In this document: one piece after another, positions 1 through 5,290 of the stretch
Position numbering within the stretch: position 1 is the stretch's first letter
How the letters are laid out: each line of letters begins with the position of its first letter
DNA from: Rickettsiales bacterium UBA1997
GTDB lineage: Bacteria > Pseudomonadota > Alphaproteobacteria > Rickettsiales > UBA1997
Direction: 5' to 3'
DNA: 5,723 nt
Assembly (NCBI GenBank): GCA_002335845.1
Contig: DDCV01000167.1
Span: forward strand, 1-5,723
The notes under the pieces: generated by a model
The model's input: the letters and a program-made list of their open reading frames with translations, nothing else
What the model was told of the DNA's origin: nothing
Database searches by the model: none
Made by a program: the position numbers and the translations under genes

Positions 1-1
1 A

Positions 2-193
2 TATAATGATGTTGATGGTATTAGGTTTATCAAAGATAATGATTGGTGGTTATTGCGTGCCTCAAATACTCAGCCAGCTTTAGTTGCAAGATGCGAATCT
101 GTTAATCCAGAAAATTTAGCAATCTTAAAACAAGAGCTGGTTAATATTTTAACTAAATTTGATATCACTATTCCACAAGAGTTAAGAAAGTGA
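2..193 (+). CDS. Phosphomannomutase/phosphoglucomutase, C-terminal end (5'-truncated)
   Basis: The window opens inside this gene; 63 codons are visible in frame 2, ending in TGA at 191-193. The family moves a phosphate between the 1 and 6 positions of mannose or glucose, supplying sugar phosphates for nucleotide sugars and surface polysaccharide. The visible part is the C-terminal phosphate-binding domain. DGIRF and then RASNTQP, followed by LVARCES, match the domain 4 signature of AlgC-type alpha-D-phosphohexomutases (R-x-SNT-x-P then L-x-x-R-x-E), whose Arg, Ser, Asn and Thr hold the substrate phosphate. The active-site serine loop, metal loop and sugar-binding loop lie outside the window, so mannose and glucose specificity cannot be separated. 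coaE starts only 3 nt after the stop, so the two are probably one transcript. Confidence 0.85.
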   Translation, partial: YNDVDGIRFIKDNDWWLLRASNTQPALVARCESVNPENLAILKQELVNILTKFDITIPQELRK

Positions 194-196
194 TTT

Positions 197-859
197 ATGT
201 TGATTATTGGAATATCGGGCGGTATTGCTTCAGGTAAAAATCTAATTTGTGATATTTTTTTACAATATAAATCTAAGGTTTTTGATGCCGATAAGATTAC
301 TCATAATCTTTTAAATAATGATTTAGAGATTATTAAAAAAATTTCTCAAAATTTCCCCGAATGCCTTATTGGCAATAAAATAGAGCGCAAAATTCTTGCC
401 GATCTAATATTTTCTAACCCTAATCAATTTTTTAACAAGATAAAAACTATTGAAGAAATAATTCATCCTAAAATTCGTCAATCATATCAAGAGTTTGTGG
501 AAAAAAATAAATCAGATGATGATTTGGATTTTTTAGTTTTAAATATTCCGCTGTTGCTTGAAAACTCATTTTATAAATATGACAAATTGATTGCCATAAA
601 ATGCGATAAGGAAACTCGTCAAAAAAGATATTTATCTAGATTCAGATCTTCACAAGATTTGATATCGCAAAATTCAGAATCTAATAATTTAAACGAAATT
701 GATTTAGTGAAATCTATTAAAAAATTTGATATTATTTGCGCAAGGCAACTTGATGATGGATCTAGAATAAAGAATGCTGATCATGTTATTGACAACAATC
801 ATTCAATTTTTTCTACCATAAAACAAGCAAAAAGTATAATACTTCAATATATTAGCTAA
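197..859 (+). CDS. coaE: Dephospho-CoA kinase
   Basis: CoaE catalyses the last step of coenzyme A synthesis, ATP-dependent phosphorylation of the 3'-hydroxyl of dephospho-CoA, in the cytoplasm. The 220-residue product has the family layout: P-loop GISGGIASGKN (residues 5-15), the acceptor-site DAD (30-32) that begins the CoA-binding region, HP at 90-91, IPLLLE at 117-122 (usually VPLLFE), lid arginines near 141-150, RQ at 183-184 and the closing ADHVIDN (194-200). It is somewhat longer than the usual roughly 200 residues because of a polar Ser/Asn-rich stretch at about 151-170, between the lid and the RQ motif. One oddity is Asn15 where the Walker A motif normally has Ser or Thr, the residue that contacts Mg2+. 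The ATG lies 3 nt past the upstream stop behind the purine run AAGAAAG, which supports this start and co-transcription. A hairpin follows at 881-914. Confidence 0.9.
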   Translation: MLIIGISGGIASGKNLICDIFLQYKSKVFDADKITHNLLNNDLEIIKKISQNFPECLIGNKIERKILADLIFSNPNQFFNKIKTIEEIIHPKIRQSYQEFVEKNKSDDDLDFLVLNIPLLLENSFYKYDKLIAIKCDKETRQKRYLSRFRSSQDLISQNSESNNLNEIDLVKSIKKFDIICARQLDDGSRIKNADHVIDNNHSIFSTIKQAKSIILQYIS

Positions 860-880
860 TATCATTTGATATCTCAAAAC

Positions 881-914
881 AGGCAAAATCTTGATTTTTT
901 TCAAGATTTTGCCT
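881..914. terminator. Perfect 14-bp hairpin between convergent genes
   Basis: The arms at 881-894 (AGGCAAAATCTTGA) and 901-914 are exact reverse complements around a six-T loop. The element lies 21 nt after the coaE stop and 21 nt before the end of the oppositely oriented peroxiredoxin gene, so it is placed to end transcription from both sides. Neither flank has an immediate long U-tract: on + the T-rich run starts about 6 nt after the stem, and on - a short GTTTTG follows. It is therefore a likely bidirectional terminator, though not a textbook one. Confidence 0.7.
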
Positions 915-935
915 GAGTCATTTTCTTTTATCTAA

Positions 936-1538
936 TTATAAAGATTTTGCATTATTTGATAAATATTCAGCAACTCCTTTAGAATCTGCTTTCATACCTT
1001 CCTTGCCTTTATTCCATCCAGCAGGGCAAACTTCACCATTTTCTTGGAAAAATTTAAGAGAATCAACCATTCTGATAGCTTCTTCAATATTGCGACCAAG
1101 TGGCAAATCATTAACAACTTGATGTCTAACTACAAATTCTTGATCTATCAAGAATGTTCCCCTTAAAGCAACAGATTCATTAGTTAAAACATCATAATCA
1201 CGAGCTATGTTTTTAGTAAGATCTGCAACTAAAGGATATTGAACTTGACCAATACCACCATCATTGATTGCAGTATTTTTCCAAGCTAGATGTGAAAAAT
1301 GTGAATCAACGGAAACGCCAATAACTTTAGCATCTCTAGTTTGAAATTCTTCTAATCTATTGTGAAAAGCGATAATTTCTGAAGGACAAACAAAGGTAAA
1401 ATCAAGTGGATAGAAGAATAAAACTCCAATCTTACCACCAAGATATTCTTTTAAATTGAAATTTTCATTAATTTCATTATCGCCCATAACCGCACTTGCA
1501 GTGAAGTTTGGCGCCTGCTTTCCTACTAATACTGACAT
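936..1538 (-). CDS. Typical 2-Cys peroxiredoxin (AhpC/Prx1 family)
   Basis: This is a thiol peroxidase that reduces hydrogen peroxide, organic peroxides and probably peroxynitrite in the cytoplasm, and is then recycled by a thioredoxin- or AhpF-type reductant. The 200-residue length is normal for the family. The active site is YPLDFTFVCPSE, with Pro44, Thr48 and the peroxidatic Cys51; the conserved catalytic Arg is Arg126 in ALRGTFL. The resolving Cys171 sits in GEVCPAGW, typical of the obligate dimer. GGIG is present at 94-97, but the C-terminal YF helix that makes eukaryotic Prx1 prone to overoxidation is not clear (YL at 192-193), so the enzyme is probably robust. The overall sequence resembles the Prx1-like form common in alphaproteobacteria rather than E. 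coli AhpC. No reductase gene is adjacent, no strong Shine-Dalgarno precedes the ATG, and I could not identify a convincing promoter or OxyR site. Confidence 0.95.
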   Translation of the reverse strand: MSVLVGKQAPNFTASAVMGDNEINENFNLKEYLGGKIGVLFFYPLDFTFVCPSEIIAFHNRLEEFQTRDAKVIGVSVDSHFSHLAWKNTAINDGGIGQVQYPLVADLTKNIARDYDVLTNESVALRGTFLIDQEFVVRHQVVNDLPLGRNIEEAIRMVDSLKFFQENGEVCPAGWNKGKEGMKADSKGVAEYLSNNAKSL

Positions 1539-1718
1539 ATTTTTATTTTTTAAGTTAATAAAATTTTAAGATTACCACAAGATTGCTAAATAATCATGAG
1601 GTAAAATGCTATAAAATCTGCATCAACTTCTAAACCTCACTTCAAAAAAGAGCAACTATATTTATGGGTAAAAAGATCGATAATTTTATTAAAAACATTA
1701 CAAAACTTTATTTTGTAC

Positions 1719-1747
1719 TTGACACAAATTAATTTTTTGTGTATTAT
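1719..1747 (+). promoter_or_regulatory. Near-consensus sigma-70 promoter of the small-protein operon
   Basis: A perfect -35 box TTGACA (1719-1724) is separated by exactly 17 bp from the -10 box TATTAT (1742-1747), five of six matches to TATAAT. It is the best promoter in the window and points to the operon starting at 1845, with transcription expected to begin near 1753-1756. An inverted repeat, ACACAAA-N7-TTTGTGT (1722-1742), spans from inside the -35 box to the first base of the -10 box. A bound repressor there would block RNA polymerase directly. The promoter call is strong; the operator reading is inference. Confidence 0.8.
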
Positions 1748-1752
1748 TTTGA

Positions 1753-1766
1753 TTCTTTGCAAAGAA
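1753..1766. promoter_or_regulatory. Perfect 14-bp palindrome at the expected transcription start
   Basis: TTCTTTGCAAAGAA is its own reverse complement, with no central spacer. It begins 5 bp after the -10 box, so it covers the predicted +1 site. That position and symmetry are typical of an operator for a dimeric repressor; in the transcript it could form only a poor hairpin because there is no loop. No regulator gene is seen in the window, so the binding protein is unknown. Confidence 0.45.
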
Positions 1767-1844
1767 AGGTAAAATATTATTTAAACACTTATTTTAGTTA
1801 ATGAGTCTTATCTAGTAAAACGAAAAAATTTTTAATATAGAATA

Positions 1845-2132
1845 ATGGATAATAACCCAGCTTACGCACCTCATACAATAGACCCACACACAAGAGCCTC
1901 TTATAACGGAGATATGGCAAAAGATGGTCTTGAAATTAATAATGATGTGCAGCAAAGGAGGCATAGCGCTCCAGCGATTATGCCTGATCGGCAAAATCAA
2001 CAAAGAGAGGGCGCGCGACCAGATACTCCTGATTCTGAAGAGGATGTAATTGAATTCTTGCCACATCCTGGAACGGTTGTAACTGAAGTCTCGCCACTGT
2101 TTACAGGGCCAAATAAATATTTGGGCGGTTAA
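1845..2132 (+). CDS. Small polar protein of unknown function, first gene of operon
   Basis: I do not recognise this 95-residue protein. It has no signal peptide, membrane segment or cysteine and is rich in Pro, Asn, Gln, Asp and Arg, so it is probably largely disordered. The middle is basic (QQRRH at 36-40, DRQNQQREGAR at 48-58), followed by an acidic run (PDSEEDVIEF, 62-71) and a short hydrophobic tail. Motifs shared with the next gene product are RASYN (17-21), LEINND (29-34), SAP...QNQ (41-52) and HPGTVVT (74-80). Shared codons differ mainly at third positions, which supports both frames as real. A near-consensus promoter lies 98 bp upstream and the second gene starts 17 nt after the stop. 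No clear Shine-Dalgarno precedes the ATG. A role as a secreted or host-directed protein is possible but unproven. Confidence 0.7.
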   Translation: MDNNPAYAPHTIDPHTRASYNGDMAKDGLEINNDVQQRRHSAPAIMPDRQNQQREGARPDTPDSEEDVIEFLPHPGTVVTEVSPLFTGPNKYLGG

Positions 2133-2149
2133 AATAAAATTTTATAAGT

Positions 2150-2515
2150 ATGGTAACAGAAAATAATTTAAATATTAATAATGAGTTTCGAATAAATACA
2201 GGAGATAGCAATGCTATAAATAATGTCAGTGGTCAGGAGTTATTAAATGAAGGACGCAACACCGCTACGCGGAACAGGTCGCGACGCCCCGCTGGGGAAC
2301 GAGTTCAATCTTCAATCGAGCATCCAGGGGCGGTTGTCACACCTCCAGCCCCTTCCGTAACCACAGCCGCGAATTCAAGAGCCACTTACAATCGGGTCGT
2401 GGGTCAAAATAATACAAGATCTGAAAGTGCCCCAGGTGCAACCGTTGCAAATCCACAAAATCAAGGACCGATTAACGCTGAATCTTCCATAAATTCCAGA
2501 CCTAATTCTAGATAG
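2150..2515 (+). CDS. Small Arg/Asn/Ser-rich protein of unknown function, second gene of operon
   Basis: I do not recognise this 121-residue protein. It has no signal peptide, membrane span or cysteine, and its composition (Asn, Ser, Arg, Ala, Pro) suggests disorder. The N-terminal third is Asn-rich; a strongly basic patch follows at 36-51 (arginines 36, 41, 43, 45, 46 and 51); the rest is Pro/Ala/Ser/Thr-rich and ends in SRPNSR. It shares LNINNE (7-12), HPGAVVT (58-64), RATYN (77-81) and SAP...QNQ (93-105) with the upstream protein, but in a different order. The DNA of the basic patch is unusually GC-rich and palindromic for this window. The gene sits 17 nt after the first gene and 53 nt before an intrinsic terminator, so the two form one short operon. 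No clear Shine-Dalgarno is seen. Confidence 0.7.
   Translation: MVTENNLNINNEFRINTGDSNAINNVSGQELLNEGRNTATRNRSRRPAGERVQSSIEHPGAVVTPPAPSVTTAANSRATYNRVVGQNNTRSESAPGATVANPQNQGPINAESSINSRPNSR
2251..2303. repeat. GC-rich cluster of three short palindromes inside the second operon gene
   Basis: This 53-bp stretch is 70 percent G+C by direct count (37 of 53), far above its surroundings. It holds three adjacent symmetric units: CCGC-tac-GCGG (2262-2272), GTCGCGAC (2278-2285) and CCCC-gct-GGGG (2287-2297). It stays in frame and encodes the Arg-rich patch. It could be a small palindromic element inserted in a coding sequence, as known for Rickettsia palindromic elements, though it is much shorter than those, or simply a by-product of CGN arginine codons. 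Confidence 0.4.
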
Positions 2516-2568
2516 ATTTAATAGTTTATCTATAAGATAGATCTTTGATTGACGCTGTTTTTTTAAAG

Positions 2569-2613
2569 CCCTTTGCAAATTACCAATTTTTAGTAATTCG
2601 CAAGGGTTTTTTT
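2569..2613 (+). terminator. Intrinsic terminator of the small-protein operon
   Basis: The left arm at 2569-2583 (CCCTTTGCAAATTAC) pairs with the right arm at 2593-2606 (GTAATTCGCAAGGG), with one mismatch and one bulged T, around a 9-nt loop. Seven Ts follow at once (2607-2613). This is a classic rho-independent terminator, 53 nt after the stop of the second gene, separating the operon from nrdB. Confidence 0.85.
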
Positions 2614-2704
2614 GCAGAAAATATTAATAATTTTATTTGCATTTGGAAAATAAATTTTTAGTTTCAAGTTAGATATTTGATTTTTTAAACTGAAAATTAT
2701 TGCC

Positions 2705-3700
2705 ATGTCTTTATTAGATTCTAAGCCAATTTACAAGCCTTTTAAATATCCATGGGCCTACGATGCCTGGCTTAAGCAGCAGCAGGTTCACTGGTTGCCA
2801 GAAGAGGTTCCTTTAGCTGATGATGTAAGAGATTGGAAGCACAATCTTACTGCTAGCGAAAAAAGTCTTTTAACGCAAATATTTCGCTTTTTTACTCAAG
2901 CCGATATCGAGGTTAATAATTGTTATATGAAGCATTATAGCCAAGTTTTTCAGCCAACTGAAGTACAAATGATGTTGTCAGCTTTTTCTAATATGGAAAC
3001 AGTGCATATTGCTGCTTATTCTCATCTTCTTGACACAATCGGTATGCCAGAAACCGAATATCAGGCTTTCATGAAATATAAAGAAATGAAGGATAAATAT
3101 GACTATATGAAGAAATTTGGCGTTTCCACTAATAAGGATATCGCAACAACCTTGGCGGTTTTTGGCGGATTTACCGAAGGTCTACAGCTTTTTGCATCAT
3201 TTGCTATTTTGCTAAACTTTCAAAGATTTGGCAAGATGAAGGGGATGGGGCAGATTGTTGCTTGGTCTGTTCGCGATGAAAGTTTGCACACTAACTCAAT
3301 TATAAAACTATTTAGAACCTTTGTACAAGAAAACCCGGAAGTTTGGGATGAAGAGTTAAAAAGCCGATTATACAAAGCCTGCGCTACAATTGTTCATTTT
3401 GAAGATGCTTTTATTGACCTAGCTTTTGAAATGGGTGCAGTTGAAGGCCTGACTTCACGCGAAGTTAAAAGATATATCCGCTATATTGCGGATCGTAGGT
3501 TGAATCAGTTAGGTTTAAAAGATATTTACATGATTGACAATAATCCCCTACCTTGGCTCGATGAAATTTTAAATGGCGTGGAGCACACTAATTTCTTTGA
3601 AAACCGAGTTACTGAATATAGTAAAGCGTCAACCACAGGAACTTGGGAAGATGTTTTTAATGGTATTGATGATGATAATCAAAAAATGTTAGCTGTTTAG
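2705..3700 (+). CDS. nrdB: Ribonucleoside-diphosphate reductase, beta subunit (class I)
   Basis: NrdB carries the di-iron/tyrosyl radical cofactor that starts reduction of ribonucleoside diphosphates to deoxy forms in the NrdA catalytic subunit. The 331-residue length fits short bacterial R2 proteins. By family alignment the metal ligands are Asp67 (FFTQAD), Glu98 and His101 (METVH), Glu158 (FGGFTEG), and Glu192 and His195 (RDESLH). The radical tyrosine is Tyr105, four residues after His101, so a tyrosyl-radical cofactor is expected rather than the Tyr-less class Ic type. The C-terminal tail, which docks on NrdA, is acidic then hydrophobic (about 321-331). nrdA is not in the window. No strong Shine-Dalgarno precedes the ATG, and only poor -35/-10 matches (TTCAAG-N17-TAAACT) lie upstream. 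A ModA-like gene begins 17 nt after the stop and is probably co-transcribed. Confidence 0.95.
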   Translation: MSLLDSKPIYKPFKYPWAYDAWLKQQQVHWLPEEVPLADDVRDWKHNLTASEKSLLTQIFRFFTQADIEVNNCYMKHYSQVFQPTEVQMMLSAFSNMETVHIAAYSHLLDTIGMPETEYQAFMKYKEMKDKYDYMKKFGVSTNKDIATTLAVFGGFTEGLQLFASFAILLNFQRFGKMKGMGQIVAWSVRDESLHTNSIIKLFRTFVQENPEVWDEELKSRLYKACATIVHFEDAFIDLAFEMGAVEGLTSREVKRYIRYIADRRLNQLGLKDIYMIDNNPLPWLDEILNGVEHTNFFENRVTEYSKASTTGTWEDVFNGIDDDNQKMLAV

Positions 3701-3717
3701 CTATTTGTGGCTTTTAT

Positions 3718-4491
3718 ATGAAAAAATTTTTTATTATTAAGCTTATCTGCTTTACTTTCTTCTGCTTTTCTATAAAAGCACAAGAGAGCAAGAGCCTAAT
3801 TGTCTTTGCCGAGCCTAATTTATCAATTGTTTTAACAGAGCTTGTCCGCCTTTATTCACAAGAGCATAATGTTATAACATCTATTAATTTCAATTCTCCC
3901 GCAGATTTAATTGGTGACATAGATATGGGAGATCCAGCTGATGTTGTTATCACTGCTCACAAAGAGGCTATTGAAACGCTAAAGCTAAAAGGGTTAGTTG
4001 ATGTTTACAATATCGGCAATATTGCCAAAGACTCAATCAACCTAGTAACTTCTATTAAAAATTCTCAAATTCCCACAAATTTACTAGACGGAGATATTAA
4101 TATGGATCAGGCTCTATCTATTTTAAACGAAAGACGGTCGACTTTAATTCTTGATAATTACGGTAGCTCTTCAGGTCGATATAGTGGGGATTATTTGCGT
4201 AATTTAAATCTTGGTAAATTTAGCGTTTTTACTAAATTGGCCGAAGATAGATCTTCAATCGTTACCTCAGTTTTAAGTGATGATAATCACTACGCATTAT
4301 TGCTATCAACTCAAATTAAAAATAAAAGTGGCTTAAGAGTTTTAGCATCTCAAGAATCTGATATAACTTATAAGCTTTTAGTGATAGCAGGGGATAACAT
4401 GGATACAGCAAGAAAATTCTTGAGATTCTTAGAAAGCAATCAAGAAGCTCGACAAATTTTTGCTACAAACGGATTAAATAGTACATTTTGA
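3718..4491 (+). CDS. Periplasmic ModA-like solute-binding protein, ligand uncertain
   Basis: The 257-residue product resembles ModA, the periplasmic binding protein of molybdate ABC transporters. A signal peptide is clear: MKKFF, then a hydrophobic core to about residue 19, with likely cleavage after Ala21 (SIKA-QES); there is no lipobox. The type II binding-protein fold is indicated by LIVFAEPNL (27-35), DPADVVITAHKEA (72-84), LILDNYGSSSGRYSGDYL (143-160), AEDRSS (175-180) and the end pattern ARKFLRFLESNQEARQIFATNGL (231-253). By hand alignment, the E. coli ModA ligand residues Ser12, Ser39, Val152 and Tyr170 correspond to Asn34, Pro61, Arg178 and Leu196, so molybdate binding is doubtful; another oxyanion or a new role is possible. 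No modB or modC gene is nearby. The gene follows nrdB by 17 nt, and a terminator lies at 4568-4597. Confidence 0.75.
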   Translation: MKKFFIIKLICFTFFCFSIKAQESKSLIVFAEPNLSIVLTELVRLYSQEHNVITSINFNSPADLIGDIDMGDPADVVITAHKEAIETLKLKGLVDVYNIGNIAKDSINLVTSIKNSQIPTNLLDGDINMDQALSILNERRSTLILDNYGSSSGRYSGDYLRNLNLGKFSVFTKLAEDRSSIVTSVLSDDNHYALLLSTQIKNKSGLRVLASQESDITYKLLVIAGDNMDTARKFLRFLESNQEARQIFATNGLNSTF

Positions 4492-4495
4492 TATA

Positions 4496-4555
4496 ATTTA
4501 TACCTCTAATTCAAGTACAGTATAATAGATCTCTTGAATTGATTATATTATAAAT
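4496..4555. repeat. Nested inverted repeat after the modA-like gene
   Basis: Two inverted repeats are stacked: an outer pair ATTTATA (4496-4502) with TATAAAT (4549-4555), and an inner pair AATTCAAG (4508-4515) with CTTGAATT (4533-4540) around a 17-nt loop. Together they could fold into a stem of about 60 nt with internal loops. It lies just after the modA-like stop and before the terminator, so it may stabilise the 3' end of the nrdB-modA-like message. All pairs but two are A-T, so chance is possible in this composition. Confidence 0.35.
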
Positions 4556-4567
4556 CGCCCTAGACAG

Positions 4568-4597
4568 TTTTGGGGAGTCAAATTCCTCAAAATTTTT
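4568..4597 (+). terminator. Intrinsic terminator after the modA-like gene
   Basis: TTTTGGGGAG (4568-4577) pairs with TTCCTCAAAA (4583-4592), including two G-T wobbles, around a 5-nt loop, and is followed by five Ts (4593-4597). It lies 76 nt after the modA-like stop and is oriented to end the nrdB/modA-like transcript. On the - strand no U-tract follows the stem, so it is not an obvious zapA terminator. Confidence 0.7.
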
Positions 4598-4607
4598 AGA
4601 AGTTTTT

Positions 4608-4640
4608 GCATTATCATTTTTGATTTATAATTGATAATTT
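4608..4640. repeat. Hairpin between the modA-like and zapA genes
   Basis: ATTATCA (4610-4616) pairs with TGATAAT (4632-4638) around a 15-nt loop, with a further GC/GC pairing possible outside across a small bulge. It lies about 45 nt after the zapA stop on the - strand. No U-tract follows on either strand, so a terminator role is uncertain. Confidence 0.3.
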
Positions 4641-4682
4641 GCGCAGTTATTTTTAGCAACTCATGGATTGTTGGTATAAATA

Positions 4683-4973
4683 TTATTCAGGCCTTTCATT
4701 GATTTTGTTAACTATTTTTCTAACGTGACTAGTTATGCTTGAAATATTATTTTCTAGTTCTTGCAAAATATTAGTGTCATCATTTTCTAGCTCCTTTCTT
4801 AAAGCCATGATGTAAAGAACCATCAATATTTTTTCATCCGTGATATTGGACTCTTCAGCTAGTGCAATAATTTCCTCGTTAACTATCTTACCAATACTTA
4901 TAATATCATTTTCTTCTTGCTTGGAGCAGTCAATCTCGTAAATTGATTTAAAAATAGGAATGTTAATTTTCAT
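4683..4973 (-). CDS. zapA: Cell division protein ZapA
   Basis: ZapA is a small cytoplasmic protein that binds FtsZ filaments and bundles them, stabilising the Z-ring. The 96-residue product has the family layout: an N-terminal beta/alpha head starting KINIPIFKSIYEIDCSKQEE (residues 2-21; compare the family pattern of a V-x-I strand, a Y-x-I-x-C strand and a following E-E), a helix through IGKIVNEEIIALAE (27-40), a hydrophobic segment DEKILMVLYIMALRKELE (46-63), and a C-terminal coiled-coil helix (about 66-93) used for dimerisation. The upstream coiled-coil gene ends 6 nt before the ATG, and an AGGA Shine-Dalgarno overlaps that stop, so the two are translationally coupled. A coiled-coil gene just before zapA is a common alphaproteobacterial arrangement. 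Confidence 0.8.
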   Translation of the reverse strand: MKINIPIFKSIYEIDCSKQEENDIISIGKIVNEEIIALAEESNITDEKILMVLYIMALRKELENDDTNILQELENNISSITSHVRKIVNKINERPE

Positions 4974-4977
4974 TTTA

Positions 4978-4981
4978 TCCT
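4978..4981 (-). promoter_or_regulatory. Shine-Dalgarno of zapA overlapping the upstream stop
   Basis: Read on the - strand, TAGGATAAAATG contains the upstream stop TAG, the AGGA core overlapping it, and the zapA ATG four bases later. It is the clearest ribosome-binding site in the window; it fixes the zapA start and implies coupled translation. Confidence 0.7.
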
Positions 4982-5255
4982 AATTTTCTAATATTATTTT
5001 TTCAATAATCTTAAGATCCTGCTCAACGCTTTTAATAATTTTATTATTTTGCTCTGAATCATTCTCTATTTTGCGCTTTAGATCATTATTTTCTTGGCGT
5101 AATTTAGATAGCTCATTAAAAATATTTGGATTATAAAGCCCATCAGCTGTTTTACTCTTAACAAGACTCTCAACAGCAAATTCAAGCTGATTTATTTCGC
5201 AAGATAGATTGAGGAGTAGTTTTTTGAAGCGAATTTTATTACTTATAAGGCGCAT
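4980..5255 (-). CDS. Small coiled-coil protein upstream of zapA
   Basis: This 91-residue protein has a basic N-terminus (MRLISNKIRFKK) and a long charged helical C-terminal half (about 46-91, from FNELSKLRQENNDLKRKIEN onward) with Leu/Ile/Val spaced as in a coiled coil. No signal peptide or membrane span is visible. Its position directly before zapA matches small coiled-coil proteins, often labelled DUF4164-like, found at this place in many alphaproteobacteria. Assignment to that family rests on position, length and coiled-coil character, not on a recognised motif. A structural role near the division apparatus is a reasonable inference. The gene ends 6 nt before zapA. No convincing promoter or Shine-Dalgarno was found in the gap to the divergent gene. 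Confidence 0.65.
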   Translation of the reverse strand: MRLISNKIRFKKLLLNLSCEINQLEFAVESLVKSKTADGLYNPNIFNELSKLRQENNDLKRKIENDSEQNNKIIKSVEQDLKIIEKIILEN

Positions 5256-5290
5256 TATTAATAATATTTATAAGAATGATATTTCTTAGG

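Larger units (their letters stand above)
1539..1844. other. Divergent intergenic region, 306 bp
   Basis: This gap lies between the peroxiredoxin gene (-) and the small-protein operon (+). I see no tRNA and no other plausible gene in it. The right half holds the promoter and palindromes listed separately. The left half has a weak nested inverted repeat: TGAGGT at 1597-1602 with ACCTCA at 1634-1639, and inside it ATGC at 1606-1609 with GCAT at 1620-1623. It could be part of the peroxiredoxin leader, but the fold is asymmetric and may be chance. The presumed + leader from about 1754 to 1844 is roughly 90 nt long and very AT-rich. Confidence 0.6.

Noticed and set aside
1722..1742. NrdR box (ACAC...GTGT)
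   Set aside because: The dyad has the right ends but is 21 bp instead of the 16-bp NrdR box, is not paired, and lies upstream of the small-protein operon, not nrdB.
1812..2066. Open frame of 84 codons on the - strand
   Set aside because: It lies opposite the first operon gene, whose frame is supported by synonymous differences against its neighbour. The product is an unremarkable Trp/Arg/Ile-rich shadow translation.
2375..2578. Open frame of 67 codons on the - strand
   Set aside because: It overlaps the second operon gene and reaches into its terminator, with no promoter or ribosome site; a shadow frame.
4492..4682. 6S RNA next to zapA
   Set aside because: Neither strand shows a recognisable long closing stem with a central open bubble. 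Kept only as something to scan for.
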